Positions 53,779 through 62,476 of a stretch of 64,000 nucleotides of DNA are shown one piece after another. Source of the stretch: Pseudomonas citri. Lineage in GTDB: Bacteria; Pseudomonadota; Gammaproteobacteria; Pseudomonadales; Pseudomonadaceae. Under the pieces are notes generated by a model. It ran no database searches, had not been told where the DNA came from, and saw only the letters and a program-made list of their open reading frames with translations. The stretch covers positions 17,409-81,408 of the forward strand of contig NZ_JAODAB010000027.1 in assembly GCF_025336485.1 (NCBI RefSeq). Direction: 5' to 3'. Each line of letters begins with the position of its first letter. Positions within the stretch are counted from its first letter, which is position 1. Made by a program: the position numbers and the translations under genes.

Positions 53779-55107
53779 ATGCCACGTCTAGCGATCCCCC
53801 TCAGCGACCTGCAATGCCGCACGGCCAAAACCCGCGAACGCGCCTACAAACTGTTCGACGGCGGCGGCATGTACCTTTTCGTCAAACCCAATGGCGTGAA
53901 GACCTGGCGCTTGAAGTACACCAAGCCCAGCGGCAAGGAAGGTACGCTCATCATCGGCAATTACCCCATCGTTACCCTTTCCGTCGCACGACGTAAGCGA
54001 GACGAAGCCAAGGCGTTGCTGCTCGACAACCTCGACCCAATGGAAGAAAAGAAGAAGACCAAGATCTTAGCCCAGCGGGCGGCACTGCTTTTCGAAACCG
54101 TTGCCCTGGAGTGGCACGCTGATATGTCCCGCCGCTGGACCGAAGGCCACGCAAAAACCGTAATGAGTCGACTGCACACCCACGTCTTCCCGCTGATCGG
54201 CCAACGCCCCATCGCAGAACTCGATACCCACGACCTGCTAGAGATCACCCAGCGCATCAAGGAACGCGGCACCATGGATGTGGCGTTAAGGGTACAGAAC
54301 TACTTATCCACCATCATGCGCGGGGCCAAAAGGGCTCGGCAGATCACCATGAATCCTGCACTGGATCTGGCAGGCTCGATTCACGCACCGCGCACAATCC
54401 ATCGCCCGGCCCTCTCCCTCAACCGCCTACCCGAACTGCTACACCGTATCGACAACTACAATGGCCGCGAGCTGACGCGCCTCGCCGTCCTGTTGACGTT
54501 GCATGTATTCGTCCGCTCCAGCGAACTGCGTTTCGCTCGATGGAGTGAGTTCGACCTTCAACGCGCCATGTGGGAAATCCCCGATACGCGCGCACCGATT
54601 GAAGGGGTACGCAACTCCACACGCGGGACCAAAATGAACGGCGACATTCAAATGGTTCCGCTCTCGCCGCAGGTCATCGAAATACTGGAGCGCCTGCGCG
54701 GCCTCAGTCGCTTTTCAGAGTTAGTGCTACCGGGCGACCACAAGTACTGGAAGCCCATGTCCGAGAACACGGTGAACACCATGCTCCGCAACGTCGGCTA
54801 TGACACCAGCAAGGACGTGTGCGGCCACGGCTTCAGGACCATGGCCTGTAGCGCCCTACTAGAGTCCGGGTTATGGACCGACGCTGCCATCGAAAGACAA
54901 ATGAGCCACAAGGAACGCAACCGCGTGCGCGCCGCGTATATCCACAAAGCTGAATTTCTGGAGCAACGCCGACTGATCATGGCGTGGTGGAGCAACTACA
55001 TTGATGCCAACCGCAGTGTGCATGTAACGCCTCACGAGTTCGCTCATCCGGTCGGCGACAACATCACCGCCCTACAAAATAGCCGTGGCGCATTCAAACG
55101 TGGGTAA
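53779..55107 (+). CDS. Tyrosine integrase of the P4 type
   Basis: A 442-residue site-specific recombinase. N-terminal DUF4102-type arm-binding domain (LSDLQCRTAKTRERAYKLFDGGGMYLFV, TLIIGNYPIVTLSVARRKRDEAKALL), core-binding domain (about 110-210), and a catalytic domain with Arg in RSSELRFARWSEFDL, HGFR and a late Tyr in RVRAAYIHKAEF. The start ATG 53779 follows CAGGAGCG; the frame is open to 53641 but reads through the tRNA terminator. It lies 165 bases after tRNA-Thr, the usual place for an island integrase. Confidence 0.95.
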   Translation: MPRLAIPLSDLQCRTAKTRERAYKLFDGGGMYLFVKPNGVKTWRLKYTKPSGKEGTLIIGNYPIVTLSVARRKRDEAKALLLDNLDPMEEKKKTKILAQRAALLFETVALEWHADMSRRWTEGHAKTVMSRLHTHVFPLIGQRPIAELDTHDLLEITQRIKERGTMDVALRVQNYLSTIMRGAKRARQITMNPALDLAGSIHAPRTIHRPALSLNRLPELLHRIDNYNGRELTRLAVLLTLHVFVRSSELRFARWSEFDLQRAMWEIPDTRAPIEGVRNSTRGTKMNGDIQMVPLSPQVIEILERLRGLSRFSELVLPGDHKYWKPMSENTVNTMLRNVGYDTSKDVCGHGFRTMACSALLESGLWTDAAIERQMSHKERNRVRAAYIHKAEFLEQRRLIMAWWSNYIDANRSVHVTPHEFAHPVGDNITALQNSRGAFKRG

Positions 55108-55142
55108 GCCTGTGAGATCAACGCAGCCCGCCCTTCCACGCG

Positions 55143-55187
55143 GGTCCATCCAAGCGGGGCTGCAAAGCCGCCCCGCTTGGATGGACC
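55143..55187. repeat. Perfect 18-bp hairpin after the integrase gene
   Basis: GGTCCATCCAAGCGGGGC (55143-55160) pairs perfectly with GCCCCGCTTGGATGGACC (55170-55187) around a 9-base loop. It is 35 bases after the integrase stop. There is no T-run. It may be a terminator, a recombination or transfer site. Confidence 0.8.
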
Positions 55188-55220
55188 TCACTTAAAAAAT
55201 CTAAAGCCCACGCAAACTGT

Positions 55221-55311
55221 CTGTGGAAAACTACTGATTTCCACCGGTGGATAGTTTCATCCACAGCCGCAGAACGCCCGAAAATTCGGGCCTTGACCAA
55301 AATTATCCACA
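55221..55311. repeat. Nested inverted repeats and DnaA-box-like sites
   Basis: CTGTGGAAAACTA (55221-55233) is mirrored by TAGTTTCATCCACAG (55252-55266) with a 2-base difference. At the centre is the palindrome TCCACCGGTGGA (55240-55251). A perfect TTATCCACA lies at 55303-55311. The composition resembles a small replication origin or excision/regulatory region, which is inference. Confidence 0.5.
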
Positions 55312-55357
55312 AGCGTAGAAAAGATCGGGCAAAGCGCTGTCGTTGACAGCAACCCAG

Positions 55358-55449
55358 GTAGCCAGAACCTTTAAGGCTACGCCACACCGTGGTGGTTCTC
55401 CCAAAGTGCGATTAGCGTCCGGCGGCTCGCACGGTCACTCGCCGAGTGA
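55358..55449 (+). other. Cluster of four consecutive stem-loops
   Basis: In 92 bases: GTAGCC/GGCTAC (55358-55380), CCAC/GTGG (55382-55392), GTGCG-att-AGC/GCT-CGCAC (55406-55432) and TCACTC/GAGTGA (55435-55449). Open frames cross it but none resembles a protein. The arrangement suggests a structured RNA or a recombinase-binding region; I know no match. Confidence 0.45.
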
Positions 55450-55549
55450 TGGATGCCTACTTCAGATCGTTGCCATTGCGGCAAATACATCCCCCTACCC
55501 AGCTGTCCTGCAGCAACCTATCCGTTTGGCCATTTCCTTGCGCCAACCT

Positions 55550-55584
55550 GCGCCCGTCTCTTTCTTCCGGAAAGAGACGGGCGC
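55550..55584. repeat. Perfect 15-bp hairpin between the two integrases
   Basis: GCGCCCGTCTCTTTC and GAAAGAGACGGGCGC around TTCCG. The rest of 55108-56013 shows no convincing gene: frames at 55343-55726 (plus) and 55495-55737 (minus) are open but look non-coding. Confidence 0.75.
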
Positions 55585-56013
55585 TCCTACCACTGCTGCA
55601 GCCCAACTCGTACAAGGCTTTGCGGCATTCCCCCTCGTGACAATCGGCGTGACAAACACCGAAGTCACCAGCAACAGCGACACCGATGATGGTGCCGCAG
55701 CCCAGGAATGGACTGCACCTGACTGACAGTCAGGCATGCCCCGGTCATCGCTTCACTGCCTTCACCCGACTCAGGTTCTCGCGGCGCTGGTCTCGTCAGC
55801 CAACGCAGCCTCCACCCGCCCACTTCTTCGCAAGTGTTCAGGAGGCTACAGATCTTGAGATGCCCAAGCTCCCGGTCGTAAAGAGCCGTCAGTCCCGCGT
55901 TAGTGGACAACCCTCACAGGTCGCAGGGGCCTTGATCCCTGATAACACTCAACATTCTTGGCGGGATGACGTGGGGATGGTTTCGAAGGTTTGGCTTCGA
56001 GAGGAATATGGTC

Positions 56014-56994
56014 ATGGGATTAGTAGCTAGACGGGATGGGCGCAATTTTGGCTATGGCCGACAACTGAGCTATGCAGGACCGCAGGCACTGAAAGACCTG
56101 TTTGGCGGCGGGCATTACGGCACGGTCAAGGCGCACAGTGATCGGTGGCAAGCGTTTGTACGCTGGTGTCGGTCGGAGGAAGGGCCGGGGTTTAACGATG
56201 CGCGGCAAATTAATTGGCAGACCTTGCTGGACTACGCCGGACATCTGCGTCAGCAAGTTGAACAAGGTGAGCTCGCCATCGCCACCGCGCTAAACCGGTT
56301 GTCCAGCGTGAACCGGACCCTCGCAGCGCTTCGCGGTGATCAGTATGTGAAAGTGCCGAGTCCGAGCAAGGCGCTGGGAATGCGGCGCACCAGCGTTCGT
56401 TGCTCGGTGCCGCAAGGCCAAGACCGCGAACACGTGAAGCAGATCGTAGAGGTACTTTGCAAACATCAGCAGCCGCGCGCCGCTGCCATCGCTAAGTTAG
56501 CGCGAGCCACTGGCATGCGTCTGCGCGAAGCGATTCTGGCCGACCTACCGCGACTCAAGCGTGAAGCCGAACACTACGACAAGATCAACATCCAGGACGG
56601 CACCAAAGGTGGCCGCGGCGGCGCAACCGCGCCTCGTTGGATCACGGTGGATGACCATATTCGCGAAGCGCTCAGGTACGCCGAACAGGTCTCTCCCGAC
56701 GGTAGCCGCAACCTGCTGGCACCGAACGAGAGCTACCTAGATTTCCAACGGGAAATCGTCCGCCCCGCCCGAGATATCCTCCATACGCACAACCTCAAAG
56801 GTTTCCACGAACTGCGCGCGGCTTATGCGTGCGAACGCTATGAGCAGATCACCCATCACCTAGCGCCCATCAACGGTGGCAGGTGCAGGCGCCTCGATCC
56901 AGGCCTTGATCGAGAGGCACGCATACAAATCAGCTATGAGCTCGGACACGGCCGTATCGACGTGGTATCGGCGTACATCGGTGGCCGAGCATGA
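56014..56994 (+). CDS. Integrase-domain protein (Integrase_1 type)
   Basis: A 326-residue protein resembling the integrase-domain proteins found in Pseudomonas islands. N-terminal SAM-like domain (LKDLFGGGHYGTVKAHSDRWQAFVRWC), then a catalytic-like region with ARATGMRLREAILADLPRL, GFHELRAAYACERYEQI and the C-terminal ELGHGRIDVVSAYIGG, which fits the R...H-x-x-R...H...Y pattern of tyrosine recombinases with changes (HELRAAYACERY). ATG 56014 is preferred over 56008 because GAGAGG lies about 9 bases upstream. It overlaps the next gene by ATGA. Confidence 0.85.
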   Translation: MGLVARRDGRNFGYGRQLSYAGPQALKDLFGGGHYGTVKAHSDRWQAFVRWCRSEEGPGFNDARQINWQTLLDYAGHLRQQVEQGELAIATALNRLSSVNRTLAALRGDQYVKVPSPSKALGMRRTSVRCSVPQGQDREHVKQIVEVLCKHQQPRAAAIAKLARATGMRLREAILADLPRLKREAEHYDKINIQDGTKGGRGGATAPRWITVDDHIREALRYAEQVSPDGSRNLLAPNESYLDFQREIVRPARDILHTHNLKGFHELRAAYACERYEQITHHLAPINGGRCRRLDPGLDREARIQISYELGHGRIDVVSAYIGGRA

Positions 56995-57266
56995 GCAAGC
57001 TATTCGATATGGAGCTGTTCCTGGCGGGCGTCCTGACCGGATCGCACACCACCCGCCAACGCCACCTGCGTCAGGCGAAGGCTATCCAAAAAGCGATCGC
57101 TGAGCGCTGGCAACGCGACAATCCATGGACTTGGCAGAGAAAACACCTTGCGTGGTTTTTGAATCACAACCTAAACCAGCACACTGAATCGACGCGCTAT
57201 TACTATTTGCTGACCATGCAATTACTCACTTATCGCTTAGGAAAATCTTGGCAGTTCAACCGCTAA
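56991..57266 (+). CDS. Small protein coupled to the integrase-domain gene
   Basis: A 91-residue protein, rich in basic and aromatic residues (RQRHLRQAKAIQKAIAERW, WTWQRKHLAWFLNHNLNQH, YYYLLTMQLLTYRLGKSW). No family recognised. The ATGA overlap with the integrase-domain gene implies coupled translation and a joint role, perhaps as a directionality or DNA-binding partner, which is inference. A 205-base AT-rich gap follows. Confidence 0.75.
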   Translation: MSKLFDMELFLAGVLTGSHTTRQRHLRQAKAIQKAIAERWQRDNPWTWQRKHLAWFLNHNLNQHTESTRYYYLLTMQLLTYRLGKSWQFNR

Positions 57267-57471
57267 ACGAAGGTCAGAAAACGGGAAGCAGTCGTTCAGC
57301 CTCAGTCCTCTCAGATGTGTTTCGCATCAATGCTTTAGCTATATTGATATTTTGGATACCTGTGCGACGCAATACGGTATGGCTGATATGTAAACTTGGT
57401 GCTATCTCTGCACGCAGGATCCATTATTTGCGATCTAATCACGGGCGAACAAATTCTAGGAGCAGGAAGGG

Positions 57472-60400
57472 ATGATCCTTACCGAAAATCAACTTGACGA
57501 ATGGGTTCTTGGGAATGCTCGAGATGCTCAAGGCGTGATAGTTGAATTAGTTTGGCGTTTGGTTGCAGCTTCATGTCCAGCTCCGCTGGAGCGCAGGTTT
57601 CCATTGGGAGATAGTATTGGTCAACATGGCCCGGATGGTGTGTTGCATGTGAATCTGTCTTTTGATCCCTTCGTCCCGGAAGGAAGATCGTTTTGGGAGG
57701 TAGGAACGGGGCTGAAAGCAGGTGATAAAGCTACCTCCGACTACAAAGGCTTAGTTGAGACAATCCCCGAAAATATCCGGCTGCAGTCAAGCTTTGTTTT
57801 TGTAACACCCCGTTCCGGCCGAAGGGATTGGGAGCACACATGGAAGGAAGATGCACAAGGGCGGTGGCTAGAGGATCGGATATCCAGGAACGAATGGGCG
57901 GAAGTCAGAGTCATTGATGGCACAAAGTTAATTGACTGGATCCACCAATTTCCAGCAGTAGGACTATGGCTTGCAAACATAATCATTGGGTTACCTCCAC
58001 AGGCTATCGAGACACCGGATCAACGATGGAGCTTGATTCGTTCGATCGGTGAACCCCCATCATTAATGCCGCGGGTATTTCTGACGGGTAGGGATGAAGC
58101 TTGTTCAAAAATTCATGAAGTTTTTGTCGGGAACGCAGTCCAGTTGAAGCTCAGCACTCGCTATCCAGATCAGGTAGTTGATTTTGTCTGCGCATATTTA
58201 GCGGAGCAAAGTGAAGAATTCAGGGTTGATGCCGCAGGGCGCTGCCTTGTTGTTTCAACTGTGGATGGCTGGAAGGCTTTAACCACTCAGAGAGAAAAGC
58301 TCTTTCTGATCGCAGATTCAGGGTTAGATCTGAGCGGAGTTTCAGGCACCAAGTTGATTCAAATGGCAAGGCGCGCAGGCCACGCAATTATTTTTGGGGG
58401 CGCCGCAGGCGGTATTCCAGATCCTGCGAGTGCGTCATTGCACAACCCTCGCCGACGGGAGCTTAAGGAAGCACTAACTCACTCTGGGTATGGAGAGGAA
58501 CGCGCACGTTCGCTTGCCCAAAAATGTGCAGGGAATCTCGGGTCATTACTTCGGTGCCTCCAAAACCTATCTTTAATGCCAGAGTGGGCGGAAGGATCCG
58601 TCGCATCGGAACTGGCAGTTGCCATGATGCTTGGGGCTTGGGCTGATGAGTGTGCAGCTGATCGTGCTACTGTGGAAAGTTTGGCGGGAAACTCTTACGG
58701 GGAGTGGATTGAGTCGATGCGAGTTGCAGCACTCACCTCAGGCACTCCCCTAATTCATCAATATGGTGATTGGAAATTCAGTTTACGATTTGAAGGTTGG
58801 TATGCGCTAGGTTCAAGAATTTTCGACGAACAGCTCGATCGCTTTCGAACTAGCGCACTCTCCGTATTCAAAGAGGCGGACCCACAGTTTGATCTGCCCG
58901 TAGAAGAACGTTATGCAGCAGCTGTTCACGGCAAGGTTTTAGTTCACTCAGATGAGTTAAGAAAGGGACTAGCCGAAACCTTGGCCTTGTTAGGGAATCA
59001 CGCTAACGCACTTATTTCTTGTAAGCCTAATAAGGCGGAAACCATCGTATCAAATATTGTTTATGAAACACTGTCTGGTGCCGATTGGGTACAATGGGCG
59101 AGTTTGGGTAATCTATTGCCACTATTTGCAGAAGCTGCACCCAATATTTTTCTTAAAGCTGTAGAGGATGCTTTGTCTCATGACAAAATCCCTCTGCAGG
59201 TTTTATTTAGTCAAGAGGGTGATGGCATAACTGGCCGTAGTTACATCAGTGCTCTGTTATGGTCACTGGAGACTTTAGCGTGGGAATCTATCTATTTAAA
59301 CAGAGCAGCATTATGCCTTGCGGAGTTATCCGCACTTGATCCTGGTGGTCGTTGGGCCAATCGACCCGCTAACTCACTGAGGGATATTTTTCTCCCGTGG
59401 TATCCTCAAACATGTTCTTCGTTACAACAAAAATTTGTAGCTGTATCCCTTATAGTTGATGAGCAGCCCGAGATTGGCTGGAAGCTATTGCTGGCGCTTT
59501 TGCCTCGCTCTCACTCATCATCCTCGGGAACACGAAAACCCGAGTGGAGAGAGGTAATACCAGATAGCTGGACGGAGGGAGTGACAACATCAGAGTATAA
59601 CTCTCAGACACAGCAATATTCGGAAATGCTCGTGGACTTCGTCACGTGCCACCCTGGAAAACTTTCTGAAGCGCTGGATTACTTGGAGCATTTGCCATTA
59701 AAAGCAAGCGATAGGCTTTTACATTTTCTGAATATCAAAGCGGTTGAAGTTTTATCTGAGGATGACATCCTGGTTGTGTGGAACAAACTGGTAGATGTTG
59801 TCGCTAAACATCGAAAGTTCATCGATACTGACTGGGCTTTACCACCAGAGCGAATCAATAAAATTGCCGAAACCGCAGAAAAAATATCGCCTACGTCACC
59901 AGAGTTTAGTCATCGCCGTCTATTCAGCGAAAGAGACTATGATTTCTATGACGAGGGAGGGAGTTTTGAAGAAAAAAATCTTCGGCTCAATATAAGGCGT
60001 GAAAATGCTTTGGTCGAAATAGAGTCCATGGGCGGTTATGCATCCATTATCCATTTCGCTTCAGTCGTAAAGTCTTCTTGGCGTGTTGGGATTGGGTATG
60101 GGAAAGTTTCCTCTAGTGATGTTGATTCATTAATTCTGCCATCATTAATAAATAATGCTGACAGCAAGCTGGTCAGTTTTGTCGAAGGGTTTGTGTGGAG
60201 TCGATTTGGTTCTAAAGGCTGGGCTTGGGTTGATCAACTAAATATAACGAGATGGGCGTCATCTGATAAGGGGCGTTTTTTATCATATCTACCTTTCACC
60301 AATAAAGCATGGGAGTATGTTGAGCGCTTACTTGGGGGTGATGATGGTGAGTATTGGAGTTCCACGCCAGCCAATATTTTTGATGATTCTAAAAATGTTG

Positions 60401-61284
60401 ACTTTGCTATTGATAAACTCATCACCAATGACCGTCCAAATGTTGCCTTGAGATGTATAGGTGTTTGTAATCATAAAAAAATGCCATTCAACTCCCACTT
60501 GGCAGTGAAAGCTCTTCTAGCTGCGATTAACTCTAATGAGTCGCAAACTGCTATTGATTCATATCAAACTACCGAAGTTATTAAGATGCTTCAGCGCCAT
60601 CCTGGCGCAAGCTTGAATGATGTGGTGAATGTTGAGTGGGCTTACTTACCATTGCTAGACAAGTATAGCGATGGCTCACCTATTTTTTTGTGGCGAAAAC
60701 TAGCAGGTGAACCTGTTTTTTTCTGCGAGCTTATTCGCCTTGTGTTCAAATCTAAGCAAGAGAGCGAAAGTGAGAATTCAGAGCCTATTGATGAAGTTCA
60801 ACAAAGAGCCGCGACCAACGCTTATCGCCTTTTAAGTAATTGGCAGTACTTGCCGGGCACGACTCCAGATGGAATACTCGATGAGAGCTCTCTTAAGAAT
60901 TGGATTCTTTCCGTGAAAGATATATGCACGAAGTCTGGTCACTTGGAAGTAGCATTTTCTATGGCTGGTCATTGTCTCACTTATTCGCCCCAGGATCCCG
61001 ATGGACTTTGGATACATCGCTCTGTGGCCACGGTATTAAATGCCAAGGATGCGGAATCCATGCGAGATGGTTTCAGAACGGCTTTATACAACAAACGCGG
61101 AGCACATTGGGTTGATCCGACAGGGGCCGGTGAGCGGAGCTTAGCTGATGAGTACCAGTGCAAGGCAAACAGTTTAGAGGAGGCGGGATATCATCGTCTT
61201 GCTACTTCGATGCGGGATATGGCTGAGTCATATGAACGTGAAGCTGAATTTGTCATCACAAGAAGCATTAAGAGGGATGCGTGA
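57472..61284 (+). CDS. Large protein with PDDEXK-like N-terminus and degenerate STAND-like region
   Basis: A 1270-residue protein of unknown name. Residues about 1-170 look like a restriction-endonuclease fold: helix with Glu25, Asp55 in QHGPDGV, then FWEVGTG (Glu76), Lys82 and Lys86 with SDYKGL, and later FVFVTPRSGRRDWEHTWKED and VIDGTKLIDWIHQ. Residues about 200-365 resemble a STAND/AAA NTPase (RVFLTGRDEACSKI; RCLVVSTVDGWKAL; LFLIADSGLDLSG; GHAIIFGGAAGG; LAQKCAGNLGSLLRCL) but no GxxxxGK[ST] is present. The remaining 900 residues are mostly helical. A good RBS (GGAAGGG) precedes the ATG. Codon use is AT-richer than the core genes. The architecture resembles antiviral STAND proteins (Avs), but assignment is inference. 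Confidence 0.8.
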   Translation: MILTENQLDEWVLGNARDAQGVIVELVWRLVAASCPAPLERRFPLGDSIGQHGPDGVLHVNLSFDPFVPEGRSFWEVGTGLKAGDKATSDYKGLVETIPENIRLQSSFVFVTPRSGRRDWEHTWKEDAQGRWLEDRISRNEWAEVRVIDGTKLIDWIHQFPAVGLWLANIIIGLPPQAIETPDQRWSLIRSIGEPPSLMPRVFLTGRDEACSKIHEVFVGNAVQLKLSTRYPDQVVDFVCAYLAEQSEEFRVDAAGRCLVVSTVDGWKALTTQREKLFLIADSGLDLSGVSGTKLIQMARRAGHAIIFGGAAGGIPDPASASLHNPRRRELKEALTHSGYGEERARSLAQKCAGNLGSLLRCLQNLSLMPEWAEGSVASELAVAMMLGAWADECAADRATVESLAGNSYGEWIESMRVAALTSGTPLIHQYGDWKFSLRFEGWYALGSRIFDEQLDRFRTSALSVFKEADPQFDLPVEERYAAAVHGKVLVHSDELRKGLAETLALLGNHANALISCKPNKAETIVSNIVYETLSGADWVQWASLGNLLPLFAEAAPNIFLKAVEDALSHDKIPLQVLFSQEGDGITGRSYISALLWSLETLAWESIYLNRAALCLAELSALDPGGRWANRPANSLRDIFLPWYPQTCSSLQQKFVAVSLIVDEQPEIGWKLLLALLPRSHSSSSGTRKPEWREVIPDSWTEGVTTSEYNSQTQQYSEMLVDFVTCHPGKLSEALDYLEHLPLKASDRLLHFLNIKAVEVLSEDDILVVWNKLVDVVAKHRKFIDTDWALPPERINKIAETAEKISPTSPEFSHRRLFSERDYDFYDEGGSFEEKNLRLNIRRENALVEIESMGGYASIIHFASVVKSSWRVGIGYGKVSSSDVDSLILPSLINNADSKLVSFVEGFVWSRFGSKGWAWVDQLNITRWASSDKGRFLSYLPFTNKAWEYVERLLGGDDGEYWSSTPANIFDDSKNVDFAIDKLITNDRPNVALRCIGVCNHKKMPFNSHLAVKALLAAINSNESQTAIDSYQTTEVIKMLQRHPGASLNDVVNVEWAYLPLLDKYSDGSPIFLWRKLAGEPVFFCELIRLVFKSKQESESENSEPIDEVQQRAATNAYRLLSNWQYLPGTTPDGILDESSLKNWILSVKDICTKSGHLEVAFSMAGHCLTYSPQDPDGLWIHRSVATVLNAKDAESMRDGFRTALYNKRGAHWVDPTGAGERSLADEYQCKANSLEEAGYHRLATSMRDMAESYEREAEFVITRSIKRDA

Positions 61285-61570
61285 GCCTATCATATAGTAT
61301 TGGCTTTACGAGTCTGCATAAAAACAAGCGGGCCAGGAGGAAATCCTCTACTTGCACTCTGTTAGTGGCCGAGAGGTCGAATATCCGATTTTAGTCGTTA
61401 GCTGCCAGTTGTGGACGACAGCTCAGCGCGGTCTCGAGAGTGGATTAAGCAGAGGTTTTCCCTGGTTTACAAGCTGACACGATTGTTTTTTGTACTGACG
61501 TAAGAGCGGCGGCCGGCACCTAGGGCATTTAATAAAATGTACAGCCGGCACGTGCGTACTAAAAAACTAG

Positions 61571-62476
61571 CTACTCAAACGCCAACTGATGTTTAACTAC
61601 CCCGTGGAAGATTGTAGCGATGTAGTTAAGGGTGATCTTATTAATAAATGAAAAAAGGAGGTCCGCTTCGATAATGTCATCCAAACCGATGTTGTCGCTT
61701 CGCGCATTTGAATAATGAAAAAACCTATTGCGCAAGGTAACAAAAAAACTATGATATTCCGCGAAAGGGATAGCCAATAGGTCAGGTCGAACTGTTGCTG
61801 GTGTATAATTTTCTGGTTTTTTCCAACCGGCGACTTTTTCAGCCAATGCTTTGAATATTGGCTCTCTATACTCTTGCTTCGTATTTATTTCTACATCTAT
61901 CGTTCGCGCAAGCTCTGGCAAGTCCTTAAAAAGACTTACCACAAACGTTTTGTGAAATTTTAACTCGCCAACATTTCCATCAGAATCGTTATTCATCCAT
62001 TTTCGAAGGTTCTCAAACGTCCCGACGTAATCTTGCGTCCTTGATGCATAAATCATGGGAAAAGCATATGACATATGCTCATAAGATCTATACAAATGAA
62101 CAAATGCGGCCGTATGACGCCCGCCTTCTTCATGATAAATGCAACTCGCCAGTTCGCTTAGAAACGGTTTATAAAATTTACGATTATTCCATGCCGTTTT
62201 TTTTACGAGGTGTTCATAATCCGATAATGCTAAGTCCTCATCGAACTCATCGAAGAATGACAAATCTCCGCTTTCATTATCTCTAATGTCACCGTAGAAA
62301 TAATTTTTTTTGAGAACAGCACTTTCATCAGTGTTCAAGTTTGTGATCTGACAACTACCGGACAAAACTCGAAAAATTAGAGCAAACTCCGCAACCTGAT
62401 CGTGTATAAAGAAAGGAGATTCAGGCGTAAGCGGTGATCCATTGCGTTCCGAGAACTCATAGCTAACTGTTTTCAT
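61571..62476 (-). CDS. HEPN-like protein with RX4H motif
   Basis: A 301-residue protein. The C-terminal helical domain has R249-N-R-F-F-H254, the RX4-6H motif of HEPN ribonucleases. The upstream helix HTAAFVHLYRSYEHMSYAFPMIYASR (about 121-146) fits the first HEPN helices as in ApeA-like proteins. The N-terminal 100 residues are unrecognised. Its ATG begins directly after the stop of the DGQHR-like gene, so translation is coupled and the pair probably works as effector and regulator. Confidence 0.75.
   Translation of the reverse strand: MKTVSYEFSERNGSPLTPESPFFIHDQVAEFALIFRVLSGSCQITNLNTDESAVLKKNYFYGDIRDNESGDLSFFDEFDEDLALSDYEHLVKKTAWNNRKFYKPFLSELASCIYHEEGGRHTAAFVHLYRSYEHMSYAFPMIYASRTQDYVGTFENLRKWMNNDSDGNVGELKFHKTFVVSLFKDLPELARTIDVEINTKQEYREPIFKALAEKVAGWKKPENYTPATVRPDLLAIPFAEYHSFFVTLRNRFFHYSNARSDNIGLDDIIEADLLFSFINKITLNYIATIFHGVVKHQLAFE

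Noticed and set aside
55343..55726. 127-residue frame between the integrases
   Set aside because: TTG start with no clear RBS; it crosses several perfect hairpins and has no recognisable motif. Kept only as part of the non-coding region.
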